13,697 nt of DNA. Source: Gammaproteobacteria bacterium UBA6968 (GTDB taxonomy: Bacteria; Pseudomonadota; Gammaproteobacteria; Pseudomonadales; Azotimanducaceae). The stretch is taken from positions 1-13,697 of the forward strand of contig DJYW01000042.1 of assembly GCA_002450255.1 (NCBI GenBank). Reading direction: 5' to 3'. Positions 6,809-13,621 of this stretch are shown here, in pieces. The notes beneath the pieces were generated by a model. The model was not told the DNA's origin, did no database searches, and saw only the letters and a list, made by a program, of their open reading frames with translations. A program made the position numbers and the translations under genes. Position 1 is the first letter of the stretch. Every line of letters begins with the position of its first letter.

Positions 6809-8378
6809 CGGCAACCTCTGCGTAACCTCTAAAACCCTGTAGGCGATACGTATATAAAGTGCGCACTAAATCGGGATAAACCGTGATCTCAATTGGAGGC
6901 AGCAGCTCACTTGACACAAAACGCTGTAATGCCGCGTCCGGCAGCGGATTGCGCGCGACAAACAAAAACTGCTCACCACCCACTTCACTCAAGTCAATGG
7001 TTAGATGATAGTGATGATCGACAACTCGACCAGGATTCCAAGCCGCAAAGGTGGGTGGGTGCTCGCGCAGATAATAATGCGCCTTGGCAAGCACCAAACG
7101 ACTGTTCGACAACAACACCAAATTCGAGTCAGCCTTCAGATAGGGCTGCAACGCCTGAACCGCTTCGCGCCAGCCGAGCAAGCGGTCGTAAGGATCGTTC
7201 GCGGCACTAGGCTCTACGCCTATGACGCGCAGAACCCCGTGATAACTTTGAAAGGCTAGCATCAAGGCAAGATTTAAAGCTAAGCCTGCAACAGCCCAGC
7301 GCCGGCTCTTGGCTTTGCTGATGCCCCAGCCGATCACCAAGGCGATGCCCACAAACCCCGGTGCAGCCCAGTTCGCGTTCGCTCGAGAAATAAAAGCTTG
7401 GATGCCGATGACCACAAATACAGCTGCGGCGAGGGATATTGCGAGTTTTAATCCGTTGGATTCACGCGTTGCAGCAGATGCGGTGCCCGCTGACTGCATT
7501 AGGGTCACAGCAGATTCTGGGTCGGGCTTAAGCGCCGCTGCCGTCGAGGCATCCGCATCAAGTCGGAACGCCTGATCACTGGCAAGGCCGCTTGGAAGAT
7601 ATTTGCAGTAGAACAACAACCACGGCCCAACACAGATCAGCTGCGCTGCGACAAACTCGAACAAACCGCTGAAATTAAAACGAGCGCGATCCACTTGAGA
7701 GATTTCTGCGGTATGACTCCAACTGACAAAGTCGTTAGAAACGTTCCAAAAAAAATTCGGCGCAAACACGATCGCCGCCACCGCTGCTGCCCAATACGGC
7801 CCAGGGTGGGTAAAATAATGGCGATAGTCGCGCGCCCACAGGCCAAAAACCAAGACGCCAAACAGAAACAGACCCATGCTGTATTTGCTTAGCAAACCAA
7901 GGCCTGCCATTACACCCAACGCAGTCCACCAACGCCAACTATTCGTCTGTACCGCATGGCTAAGCGCCCAAGTTGCAGCCGCCCAACAAAGCACCATCGG
8001 CGCATCAGTGGTTATAAACAAAGAATTAAAGCCCACCAAGGGCAGCACCAACAACACGGCTCCGGCCCATGCGGCGGCGGCCTCAGAAAACCAAAGCAAG
8101 CCTGCTCGCCAGACAAAAACAGCGGCAAGCGCATAACACAGCGGGCTGGTTAGACGCACCCCCCACTCTGCACTGCTGATCTGGGTTGAAGCAGCAATCA
8201 GCCAAGCAACCATCGGCGGTTTAGAAAAATAACCGGCGGCAAGTTCCTGACTCCAACTATAGTAGTAGGCCTCGTCATAAAATAGCGGTAGGTCCAAAAG
8301 AACCAGCGCCGCAACGCGATAGACCGCGATAACGGCCAGAAAAATTAGCAAGGCCGCAGCCGGCCGGATTGTGCTCAA
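6801..8378 (-). CDS. PMT/ArnT-like membrane glycosyltransferase (family 39/83)
   Basis: A second GT-C transferase, 525 residues, predicted to use a polyprenyl-phosphate sugar in the periplasm. After the first helix (about 7-30) comes the acidic catalytic loop LFYDEAYYYSWSQEL (32-46; D35, E36), then GYFSKPPMVAWL (49-60), both typical of the PMT_2 family. FITTDAPM and LLSKYSMG follow in the expected order. About ten further hydrophobic segments run to around residue 395, then a soluble tail. It differs from the 2455-4140 enzyme, which has DVDEG and FDKP instead, so the two are paralogues rather than a recent duplication. No ATG or GTG lies between an in-frame TAG and the first helix, so the start is TTG at 8378; the ribosome binding site is weak. 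Its stop overlaps the start of the FVSGH phosphatase, forming a two-gene operon. Confidence 0.88.
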   Translation of the reverse strand: MSTIRPAAALLIFLAVIAVYRVAALVLLDLPLFYDEAYYYSWSQELAAGYFSKPPMVAWLIAASTQISSAEWGVRLTSPLCYALAAVFVWRAGLLWFSEAAAAWAGAVLLVLPLVGFNSLFITTDAPMVLCWAAATWALSHAVQTNSWRWWTALGVMAGLGLLSKYSMGLFLFGVLVFGLWARDYRHYFTHPGPYWAAAVAAIVFAPNFFWNVSNDFVSWSHTAEISQVDRARFNFSGLFEFVAAQLICVGPWLLFYCKYLPSGLASDQAFRLDADASTAAALKPDPESAVTLMQSAGTASAATRESNGLKLAISLAAAVFVVIGIQAFISRANANWAAPGFVGIALVIGWGISKAKSRRWAVAGLALNLALMLAFQSYHGVLRVIGVEPSAANDPYDRLLGWREAVQALQPYLKADSNLVLLSNSRLVLAKAHYYLREHPPTFAAWNPGRVVDHHYHLTIDLSEVGGEQFLFVARNPLPDAALQRFVSSELLPPIEITVYPDLVRTLYTYRLQGFRGYAEVADE

Positions 8379-8613
8379 CGCTGAGTACGCCTATAAAGTT
8401 TTGGTAAATCGCTATCGTGCCAATCACGCGAGCCCTGCCTGCGACGTCAGAAAAAGCAGCTGACGCCAAACAACGCGACGCAAACCAACGACCAACGCTG
8501 CGATAAAGGCGACTATGCTAACGCTTAAATATGGCCCTGACGAGTAAGGCGCTCCTGGCAGAAGTCAACGGTCTGCAGCACAGCATCGGCCAAGGTCAGA
8601 TCGCTTGAATAAG

Positions 8614-8643
8614 TTGAACGCATCGGAACAGGCGCATTATGAT
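8614..8643 (+). promoter_or_regulatory. Sigma-70-like promoter candidate
   Basis: TTGAAC at 8614-8619 (4/6 match) is followed after 18 bases by TATGAT at 8638-8643 (5/6 match). It points towards the DUF3429 gene about 200 bases downstream, which would give a long leader. The -10 word is repeated at 8653-8658 through a tandem duplication, but the second copy lacks a good -35. Confidence 0.4.
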
Positions 8644-8663
8644 CAGGCTCATTATGATCAGGC
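8635..8663 (+). repeat. Short tandem repeat, 15-base period, two copies
   Basis: CATTATGATCAGGC occurs at 8635-8648 and again at 8650-8663, identical over 14 bases. A partial, diverged copy (CAT…CAGGC) precedes it at about 8621-8633. Each full copy contains TATGAT. It looks like a local replication-slippage duplication. Confidence 0.75.
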
Positions 8664-8848
8664 AACCAAACACCGTGATCAGTCTATGTAACGCAGCTAT
8701 TGTCGTGCGTTGTTAAAAAAGAACTCCGCAATTGCCGGGAGCCATCGGAATCGACTCGCCAATGTTGGAATCGGCCGATCTGATGACTGCGTTATCAACT
8801 GAGCGAGCGATGCGCCTACTAATTTAAGGCAACGGAATTAAAGCGGAA

Positions 8849-9400
8849 TTGTTTCGTCGCCAGGTGTGGTTGCGAGATTCACGCCAATTTCCTACCAAAG
8901 TGGTGATCACCAGATTGAACGACTCCCAGGAATCAGCGAACGGCAGCCGTACCAGCGAAGCAACAGCGGCAGCGATGGGCCCGGCACAGTGGCTAGGCTA
9001 CGCGGGCGCACTGCCAGTGCCAGGTTTGGCATTGCTGATGTGGTTATTGCCGGACCTCGTACCTCGACTAGGCAGCTACGCTATAAGCTATGCGGCACTC
9101 ATTTTGAGCTTCCTAGGCGGTATTCAATGGGGCTTAGCGATCAGGCAAAACACCGGTCATACAGTATCGCGGCTGGTGGTGAGCGTACTGCCCAGTTTAT
9201 GGGCCTGGATTGCATTGTTTCTGCCGGGCACCTGGCCTTACTTTTTCTTAATCAGTGGACTGTGGGCGCTGTTAGGCTATGAACGCACACGCAAGGAAGC
9301 ACAAATTCCAGCCTGGTTCACAACTTTACGACTTCGTTTGACCATACTATTGTCAAGTGGTTTGGCGCTCTGTTGGGGCTCACAGGTGTTTTTGTTGTAG
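8849..9400 (+). CDS. DUF3429 family integral membrane protein
   Basis: A small membrane protein of unknown function. The conserved core starts at about residue 46 with WLGYAGALPVPGLALL, followed by SYAALILSFLGGIQWGLAI (about 79-97), which is characteristic of DUF3429. Hydrophobic segments lie near 48-66, 76-96, 105-122, 126-142 and 163-182, five in all. The 183-residue frame begins with TTG; the first 42 residues are polar and poorly conserved in look. ATG 8975 (141 residues, starting MGPAQWLGYAG) and GTG 8900/8903 are alternatives, and none has a clear Shine-Dalgarno. The domain call is firm; the start is not. The peroxidase gene follows 123 bases downstream on the same strand. No function is assigned to this family. 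Confidence 0.82.
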   Translation: MFRRQVWLRDSRQFPTKVVITRLNDSQESANGSRTSEATAAAMGPAQWLGYAGALPVPGLALLMWLLPDLVPRLGSYAISYAALILSFLGGIQWGLAIRQNTGHTVSRLVVSVLPSLWAWIALFLPGTWPYFFLISGLWALLGYERTRKEAQIPAWFTTLRLRLTILLSSGLALCWGSQVFLL

Positions 9401-9420
9401 AACCGTGTGAGTTGACCTAA

Positions 9421-9433
9421 AGCGAATTTCGCT
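9421..9433. repeat. Short palindrome upstream of the peroxidase gene
   Basis: AGCGAA-T-TTCGCT is a perfect 6+6 palindrome 21 bases after the DUF3429 stop, followed by ATTTTC. It sits between TTGACC (9412-9417, 5/6 to the -35 consensus) and TATTTT (9433-9438), spaced 15 bases. It could be an operator in a weak promoter for the peroxidase, or a short terminator of the gene before. Confidence 0.35.
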
Positions 9434-9523
9434 ATTTTCAACGAGATATTCATCGGTGTAAGGAAACGCCCATCACTGCCAACTGTCACGGCTTTCTATC
9501 TTTAACGACTATAGGACAATGCT

Positions 9524-10189
9524 ATGCGTCTCTTATCTTTGTTTCGGCAAGCTTTTTCAGAGCCATTCGCAACTGGCAGCGATTATCGCGGCGCAACTCG
9601 GATTGCCGTGCTGTACCACACCAAGCCGGCACGGTCGAAGACAGCTGTGCAATCTCTGCATCGCTGGCTAATCGTTACTGCAGCTTTGCTCTTAGCAGGT
9701 ACGGTAAGTGCGAACCCGCTAAATGTGGAACTGCGCAAACTCGCAAGCGACGACAGTGTGAACTTGTCCAGCGTGTATGGTGGCAAAGTGATTCTCGCAG
9801 TCAACACTGCCAGCAAGTGCGGCTATACCCCGCAATTTACTGGTTTGGACAAGCTTTACGATGAATATAAAGCGGCAGGCTTCGCGGTACTCGGTTTCCC
9901 ATCTAACGATTTCGCCGGCCAGGATCCCGGCTCCGAAATCGAAATAGCTGATGTCTGCTATGTGGACTACGGCGTAGGTTTTCCGATGTTTGAAAAAATT
10001 CATGTCCGTGGCGCGAATGCACACCCGCTGTACCGCAGCCTAACCGAGGCCACCGGCGTGAGCCCCGGTTGGAACTTTCATAAATACCTGATCGGCAAAG
10101 ATGGCCAGGTAATCGAGCAATTCCCGAGTCAGGTCCGGCCGGAGTCGGCCGTGCTGAAAAAAGCAATCGAGCAAGCTCTCGCTAAGTAA
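9524..10189 (+). CDS. Secreted/periplasmic glutathione peroxidase (GPx family, Cys type)
   Basis: A thiol peroxidase of the GPx family, reducing hydrogen peroxide or lipid hydroperoxides. The 221-residue product has a GPx domain from about residue 67: VNTASKCGYTPQF holds the peroxidatic Cys99 (codon TGC, not selenocysteine), LGFPSNDFAGQDPGSE lies at 123-138, CYVDYGVGFPMF at 145-156, and PGWNFHKYLI with Trp183-Asn184 at 181-190. The catalytic Gln of animal enzymes (NQF) is replaced by Asp129, a variant I recall in proteobacterial homologues. Cys145 could be a resolving cysteine. A signal peptide with hydrophobic core WLIVTAALLLAGTVSA (48-63) predicts export, but about 45 polar and basic residues precede it. 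ATG 9524 has AGGA seven bases upstream. GTG 9647 would give a standard signal peptide. It is convergent with the 108-residue gene. Confidence 0.92.
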   Translation: MRLLSLFRQAFSEPFATGSDYRGATRIAVLYHTKPARSKTAVQSLHRWLIVTAALLLAGTVSANPLNVELRKLASDDSVNLSSVYGGKVILAVNTASKCGYTPQFTGLDKLYDEYKAAGFAVLGFPSNDFAGQDPGSEIEIADVCYVDYGVGFPMFEKIHVRGANAHPLYRSLTEATGVSPGWNFHKYLIGKDGQVIEQFPSQVRPESAVLKKAIEQALAK

Positions 10190-10196
10190 AAAGTAG

Positions 10197-10265
10197 GCGT
10201 AACGCAGGTGGCGCTTCCCACCCGGACAGCCATAGGATTGCCCGGGCCACCTCTTGGGGTTAGGC
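10197..10265 (-). repeat. Two-stem inverted repeat resembling an integron attC site
   Basis: Read on the minus strand, GCCTAAC (10265-10259) faces GTTACGC (10203-10197), complementary at 6 of 7 bases, and an inner pair AGGTGGC / GCCACCT (10252-10246 and 10212-10206) is perfect. The order outer box, spacer, inner box, centre, inner box, spacer, outer box, over 69 bases, is that of attC sites. GCCTAAC fits the RYYYAAC consensus fully; GTTACGC fits GTTRRRY except one base. The stop TAA of the 108-residue gene lies inside GCCTAAC, as in many gene cassettes. Spacers are uneven (6 and 2), and no integrase or second attC is visible. It may instead be a dispersed repeat or a bidirectional terminator between convergent genes. 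Confidence 0.35.
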
Positions 10266-10586
10266 ATACCCACTGGGTGGGCTTTGCCGTTCGGCTTTGA
10301 CGCTGGCTGCCATAGCCGTCTCGGTCAAATCGTTGACAATGGCCTGGAGAATATCCGGAGGGCTGTGAATCATACGGGCGCGGACCGCGACACTCATGCT
10401 GAGAGCCTGCAAAACATCACCATTACTCGTTGTGCCAAGCACATTAACTTGGTCGTCGATGGTCGCGAGCACAGCAGTCAACAGCTGATGTACCCTCACG
10501 GCGTCTTCGGTGTTTTCGTGAAGCGGAAAATCAATATCAAATATGTCGCCAGTAGCCGTGGTCGCACGATAGGGCAGGTACTTCAT
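10260..10586 (-). CDS. Unrecognised 108-residue cytoplasmic protein
   Basis: I do not recognise a named family. The frame begins at ATG 10584-10586 with an AAGAGA-type ribosome binding site seven bases upstream; a longer frame to 10724 would overlap the divergent DUF2805 gene and encode an unlikely Cys-rich leader. The product (MKYLPYRATTATGDIFDIDF…) has no signal peptide or membrane helix. It has a beta-like acidic start, then amphipathic helices (about residues 35-48 and 63-100), which suggests a small alpha/beta protein. Balanced composition and a plausible start make it likely real. The stop lies in the attC-like repeat and the gene converges on the peroxidase gene; it is divergent from the DUF2805 gene with 119 bases between starts, so they may share a control region. 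Confidence 0.65.
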   Translation of the reverse strand: MKYLPYRATTATGDIFDIDFPLHENTEDAVRVHQLLTAVLATIDDQVNVLGTTSNGDVLQALSMSVAVRARMIHSPPDILQAIVNDLTETAMAASVKAERQSPPSGYA

Positions 10587-10705
10587 TGCTGTATCTCTTG
10601 GTTTTTGATGATTGCTGCCTATGCTGCAAATATTTTCGACACAAGACAAATGCTTTTGCGTGCCGGCTCGCACCAATGTGATGCACTGACACAAGGAGAA
10701 AAACA

Positions 10706-10972
10706 ATGCCAAAACCGAACCCATTAACGCCTGCGGAAATCAGCCGCGTCATCGAAATGGCCTGGGAGGACAGAACGCCCTTTGAGGCAATTCAATCTCA
10801 GTTTGCGCTGCCGGAAGCAGAGGTCATTCGGCTAATGCGAGCAAACATTTCTGCCGGCGCGTTCAAACGATGGCGCAGTCGCGTAACCGGCCGCAAAACG
10901 AAACACCTGCATTTGCGCGACAAGAGCATCACGCGCCACCAATCTAGCACCCACAATAACGTGCACCGCTGA
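10706..10972 (+). CDS. DUF2805 / TIGR03643 family small protein
   Basis: An 88-residue basic protein of unknown function. The central stretch, EISRVIEMAWEDRTPFEAIQ (11-30) then LPEAEVIRLMRANI (35-48) and FKRWRSRVTGRKTKH (53-67), is the signature of TIGR03643/DUF2805 as I recall it. The predicted helices resemble a helix-turn-helix, and the Arg/Lys/His-rich tail (64-88) would suit nucleic-acid binding; that function is inference. AAGGAG at 10693-10698, seven bases before ATG 10706, is the best Shine-Dalgarno in the window. Confidence 0.85.
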   Translation: MPKPNPLTPAEISRVIEMAWEDRTPFEAIQSQFALPEAEVIRLMRANISAGAFKRWRSRVTGRKTKHLHLRDKSITRHQSSTHNNVHR

Positions 10973-11092
10973 GGGATTTTTCAAATTTTCCCGGTGCCGC
11001 CAGAATCAGACCAATCGACTTGCGACGATTGACGCACCGCTCTAACAATTCACTTCTTCCACTTAAATCGGCGTGCCCTGCTCGCTGTTTTC

Positions 11093-11107
11093 CTTAGCCT
11101 TGCTAAG
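11093..11107. repeat. Perfect hairpin (6-bp stem, 3-nt loop)
   Basis: CTTAGC at 11093-11098 pairs with GCTAAG at 11102-11107. No T-run follows on either strand, so a terminator role is doubtful. It lies about 120 bases past the DUF2805 stop. Confidence 0.45.
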
Positions 11108-11145
11108 CGTTTGCTAATGCCTTGGGCACTAATGCTCTTCCATCG

Positions 11146-11367
11146 CTACTGGAACGGCAGCTGCTCACTTTCTTCTTTCAATAGCTGTCGCATACAGAGC
11201 TTAACCAAGGCGCCGTGACCTGACCCCACTTCTGGCCTATAGTTATCGCTCAAGCAAAGTGCAGGCTGCGCCAACTTACGCTTTACCAGCTCTACCCACC
11301 TTGCACGCCATTGGTTCTTTGAGATGTGTTTTATGCAAGGGTTTTCGCTACTCAACCGGCTTTTCAC
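11146..11367 (-). CDS. Possible small hypothetical protein (73 residues)
   Basis: An open frame starting with GTG at 11365-11367 encodes a basic protein without membrane segments. Its middle (NQWRARWVELVKRKLAQPAL, then NYRPEVGSGHGALVKLCMRQ) has a more natural composition than typical shadow frames, and most of it lies in otherwise empty sequence. Against it are no clear ribosome binding site, no recognised family, and overlap with the extended 5' end of the protease frame (removed if that gene starts at 11420). Treat as a candidate only. Confidence 0.25.
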   Translation of the reverse strand: MKSRLSSENPCIKHISKNQWRARWVELVKRKLAQPALCLSDNYRPEVGSGHGALVKLCMRQLLKEESEQLPFQ

Positions 11368-11419
11368 TACCGCTCGGCTCTACCCGGTAAGGAAAGCCGT
11401 CGCACTCGCCGCTGAATAC

Positions 11420-12622
11420 ATGAAGCGTTACCTCCAGTTCATCATGCTCATTAGCTGTATTGCCTCGCTCTCACTCGTAACAGCAGCAGCTTATTCGGCG
11501 GACCGCGGCCTTCAAGACGACAGCTCAAACGTTGCAAACACGCTGGCAAAACAGGGCCAGGTTTGGATTACAACGCTTGAAGACGAGGTGACTCAACGCC
11601 GAGTAGAACGTATTGCTAAAGATTTACAAGCTGCAGAGGCTGGTGCTGCCTCTGCGCTGCTGTTAAAAATCAATACGCCAGGTGGCAGCTTAGAAGCTAC
11701 GCGCTATCTCATAGAGGCCATACTGGATGCCGAAATTCCCGTCATCGGCTACGTTGCGCCCGCTGGCGCGCGCGCGAGCAGTGCCGGCACCTACATCTTA
11801 ATGGCCACACACGTCGCGGCCATGGCACCAGCGACTAATCTTGGTTCGAGCACCCCAATCGCTTGGAATTTGGAGAGTTTGGAAGGCGATTTGCGAGAGA
11901 AAGCGCTCAACGACGCCGCCGCGCAATTGCGAAGTCTTGCGCAGCTCCGCGACCGCAACGCCGATTGGCTGGCTAAAAGCGTGATCGAAGCTGCTAATGC
12001 TACTGCCGAAGAAGCCTTAGAGCTGGGTGTTATCGATCTGATTGCGGTAAACAATAACGATCTGCTCGAACAGACTAAAGGCCTCACGGTCGATTTACAG
12101 GGCCGTCAGTATAAAATTAATCCTGGCGATCTGGCAGAACCAATCGAAACCGACATGAGCGAATTTCCACCAGCGCTGGTATGGATCTTATTCGGTCTAT
12201 TTTTGTGCTTACTTGAACTCGCTTTCGCTAGCTTCGTAATCGTATTTTTTGGCGCAGGCGCGATCATCACCGGTGTTTTGATTTGGTTCGGTTTGCCCTC
12301 AGACGGCGGCACACCCTATTGGGTGTTCACGGCCGCCTCCCTTGCGACCTTATTCACGATTCGCTTTATGTTCCGCGACTTCTTCGTTGGAGATATGCAT
12401 GAAGAAGGGTCGTCCGAACTAGGTAATGTCATGGTCGGCCAGTATGTTGAATACGTGTCGGGTTTTGATTTGGAAAAACCAGGCCGAGGCACAGTGTTGT
12501 ATCGTGGCTCGCATTGGCAAGCCCGATCGCAAACCGCGCAGCTCAGCCGAGTTCAAGGGCTGCGTATAACCAAACTCGAATCAAATACCCTTTGGGTGGA
12601 GGAAGTTAAAAATGGATCTTAG
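11420..12622 (+). CDS. NfeD-type membrane serine protease (ClpP-like domain plus NfeD membrane/OB domains)
   Basis: A membrane-anchored Ser-Lys protease thought to work with SPFH proteins in membrane quality control. A signal peptide (MKRYLQFIML… to about 27) is followed by a ClpP-like domain at about 46-210: LLLKINTPGGSLEATR (80-95) and GYVAPAGARASSAGTYI (110-126), in which Ser121 aligns with the nucleophile of the archaeal homologue PH1510. Lys161 in LREKALNDAAAQLRSLA is the likely general base, and RNADWLAKSV (179-188) is typical of the family. Three membrane helices (about 251-270, 271-291, 299-316) and a C-terminal OB-like domain (about 335-398) follow. The signal peptide fixes ATG 11420 as the likely start, although the frame is open back to 11324 and 11420 lacks a strong Shine-Dalgarno. 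The last 11 bases overlap the paraslipin gene. Confidence 0.88.
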   Translation: MKRYLQFIMLISCIASLSLVTAAAYSADRGLQDDSSNVANTLAKQGQVWITTLEDEVTQRRVERIAKDLQAAEAGAASALLLKINTPGGSLEATRYLIEAILDAEIPVIGYVAPAGARASSAGTYILMATHVAAMAPATNLGSSTPIAWNLESLEGDLREKALNDAAAQLRSLAQLRDRNADWLAKSVIEAANATAEEALELGVIDLIAVNNNDLLEQTKGLTVDLQGRQYKINPGDLAEPIETDMSEFPPALVWILFGLFLCLLELAFASFVIVFFGAGAIITGVLIWFGLPSDGGTPYWVFTAASLATLFTIRFMFRDFFVGDMHEEGSSELGNVMVGQYVEYVSGFDLEKPGRGTVLYRGSHWQARSQTAQLSRVQGLRITKLESNTLWVEEVKNGS

Positions 12623-13541
12623 TACCATACTTGGCATTGTTGGCGCACTGATTGCGCTATGGCTTTTATTTCAACTGATTCGCATCGTTCCCCAACGAGA
12701 AGCGTTTGTGGTTGAGAATCTCGGTAAATATCAGAAAACCCTTACCGCAGGACTACATATTCTTATCCCTGTCGTGCAAAAGGTCTCTTACAAGCATTCA
12801 CTGAAAGAGCAAACCTTCGACATCCCGTCGCAAAGCTGTATTACCAAAGACAATATTGCGGTGGAAATAGACGGCATCTTGTATGTACAGGTTCAGGATG
12901 CGCAACTGGCAAGCTACGGCATTGAAGACTATCGGTTCGCAACTTCGCAACTTGCGCAAACCACGTTGCGATCGGAAATCGGTAAAATCGAACTGGATAA
13001 AACCTTTGAAGAACGCGAGACCATCAACGCCCAGGTGGTGGCTGCAGTCGACGCCGCGGCAGCACCTTGGGGTGTTAAAGTACTCCGCTACGAGATTAAA
13101 GATATCAATCCACCGGCAACTGTCCGCGATGCGCTGGAAAAGCAAATGCGCGCAGAACGTGAGCGTCGTGCGGTGGTGGCTGAATCTGAGGGTGACCGCC
13201 AGGCGCGAATCAACGTTTCCCAGGGCCAAAGACAGGAACTCATCAACTTATCCGAAGCCGAAAAGCTAAAGCAGATTAACGAAGCGGAAGGTAAGGCTCA
13301 GGAAATTGAACTGCTGGCATCGGCAACTGCAGCGGGTATTCGTACCATCGCCAACGCGATCAACTCGCCTGGCGGCATCGATGCCGTGAACCTTCGCGTT
13401 GCAGAGCAATACGTGAATCAGTTTGGGAATCTGGCGAAGGAAACCAATACATTGATCTTGCCTTCAGATGTGGGGAATATTGCAAGCTTCGTTAGCACCG
13501 TGACAACGGCGATGGGACAAATCAAAACAGAGGATAAATAA
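12612..13541 (+). CDS. Paraslipin / SPFH (band 7) membrane protein, QmcA-like
   Basis: An SPFH-family scaffold protein that oligomerises on the inner membrane and partners with NfeD proteases. The 309-residue product has an N-terminal membrane segment (about 5-24) and then IVPQREAFVVENLGKYQKTL (25-44), the standard start of the band 7 domain. LKEQTFDIPSQSCITKDN lies at about 64-81, and WGVKVLRYEIKDINPP at about 154-169. A charged Glu/Ala/Arg-rich coiled-coil region (about 175-240) follows, then a hydrophobic-leaning C-terminus. Length and order match E. coli QmcA (about 305). ATG 12612 has GGAGGAAG about eight bases upstream and overlaps the protease gene, so the two are co-transcribed and probably translationally coupled. 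E. coli has the same pairing (qmcA with the nfeD homologue ybbK). Confidence 0.93.
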   Translation: MDLSTILGIVGALIALWLLFQLIRIVPQREAFVVENLGKYQKTLTAGLHILIPVVQKVSYKHSLKEQTFDIPSQSCITKDNIAVEIDGILYVQVQDAQLASYGIEDYRFATSQLAQTTLRSEIGKIELDKTFEERETINAQVVAAVDAAAAPWGVKVLRYEIKDINPPATVRDALEKQMRAERERRAVVAESEGDRQARINVSQGQRQELINLSEAEKLKQINEAEGKAQEIELLASATAAGIRTIANAINSPGGIDAVNLRVAEQYVNQFGNLAKETNTLILPSDVGNIASFVSTVTTAMGQIKTEDK

Positions 13542-13598
13542 GCACTATAAGCTTCCTGTCCTCGCCTCTATCTGTCGGCTGGGACATCCAAGTGCCAC

Positions 13599-13621
13599 GG
13601 CGCTGCTTAATCGGCAGCGCC
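13599..13621 (+). terminator. Terminator-like hairpin after the nfeD-paraslipin operon
   Basis: GGCGCTGC (13599-13606) pairs perfectly with GCAGCGCC (13614-13621) around a 7-base loop, 58 bases past the paraslipin stop. It is followed by TATTTAT, a weak T-tract. The strong GC stem and position support termination. Confidence 0.6.

Larger units (their letters stand above)
8379..8848. other. Divergent intergenic region between glycosyltransferase and DUF3429 gene
   Basis: About 470 bases without a supported gene. It holds the promoter-like element and tandem repeat at 8614-8663 described separately. The rest shows no recognisable RNA, long repeat or conserved frame by eye. A small RNA or a long leader of the DUF3429 gene cannot be excluded. 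Confidence 0.5.
10973..11419. other. Intergenic region upstream of the nfeD-type gene
   Basis: About 450 bases. The only clear structure is a hairpin, CTTAGC-CTT-GCTAAG at 11093-11107, followed by two more GCTAA/CACTAA words. A minus-strand frame (11146-11367) is listed separately as a weak gene candidate. In-frame upstream starts for the protease (11324, 11333) also lie here. No convincing promoter was identified. Confidence 0.5.

Noticed and set aside
2455..8378. Naming the two membrane transferases arnT and the GT2 gene arnC
   Set aside because: Only superfamily motifs are visible, and no aminoarabinose synthesis genes (arnA, arnB, arnD) are in the window, so the donor sugar is unknown.
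8866..9282. 138-codon plus-strand frame
   Set aside because: Overlaps the DUF3429 gene in another frame and has no family signature.
9815..9825. Selenocysteine at the peroxidase active site
   Set aside because: The codon is TGC, so the residue is ordinary cysteine.
10040..10273. 77-codon minus-strand frame
   Set aside because: It overlaps the 3' end of the peroxidase gene and the attC-like repeat; the sequence follows the repeat and has no domain.
12798..13229. 143-codon minus-strand frame
   Set aside because: Antisense to the well-supported paraslipin gene, with Cys/Phe/Arg-rich content typical of a shadow.
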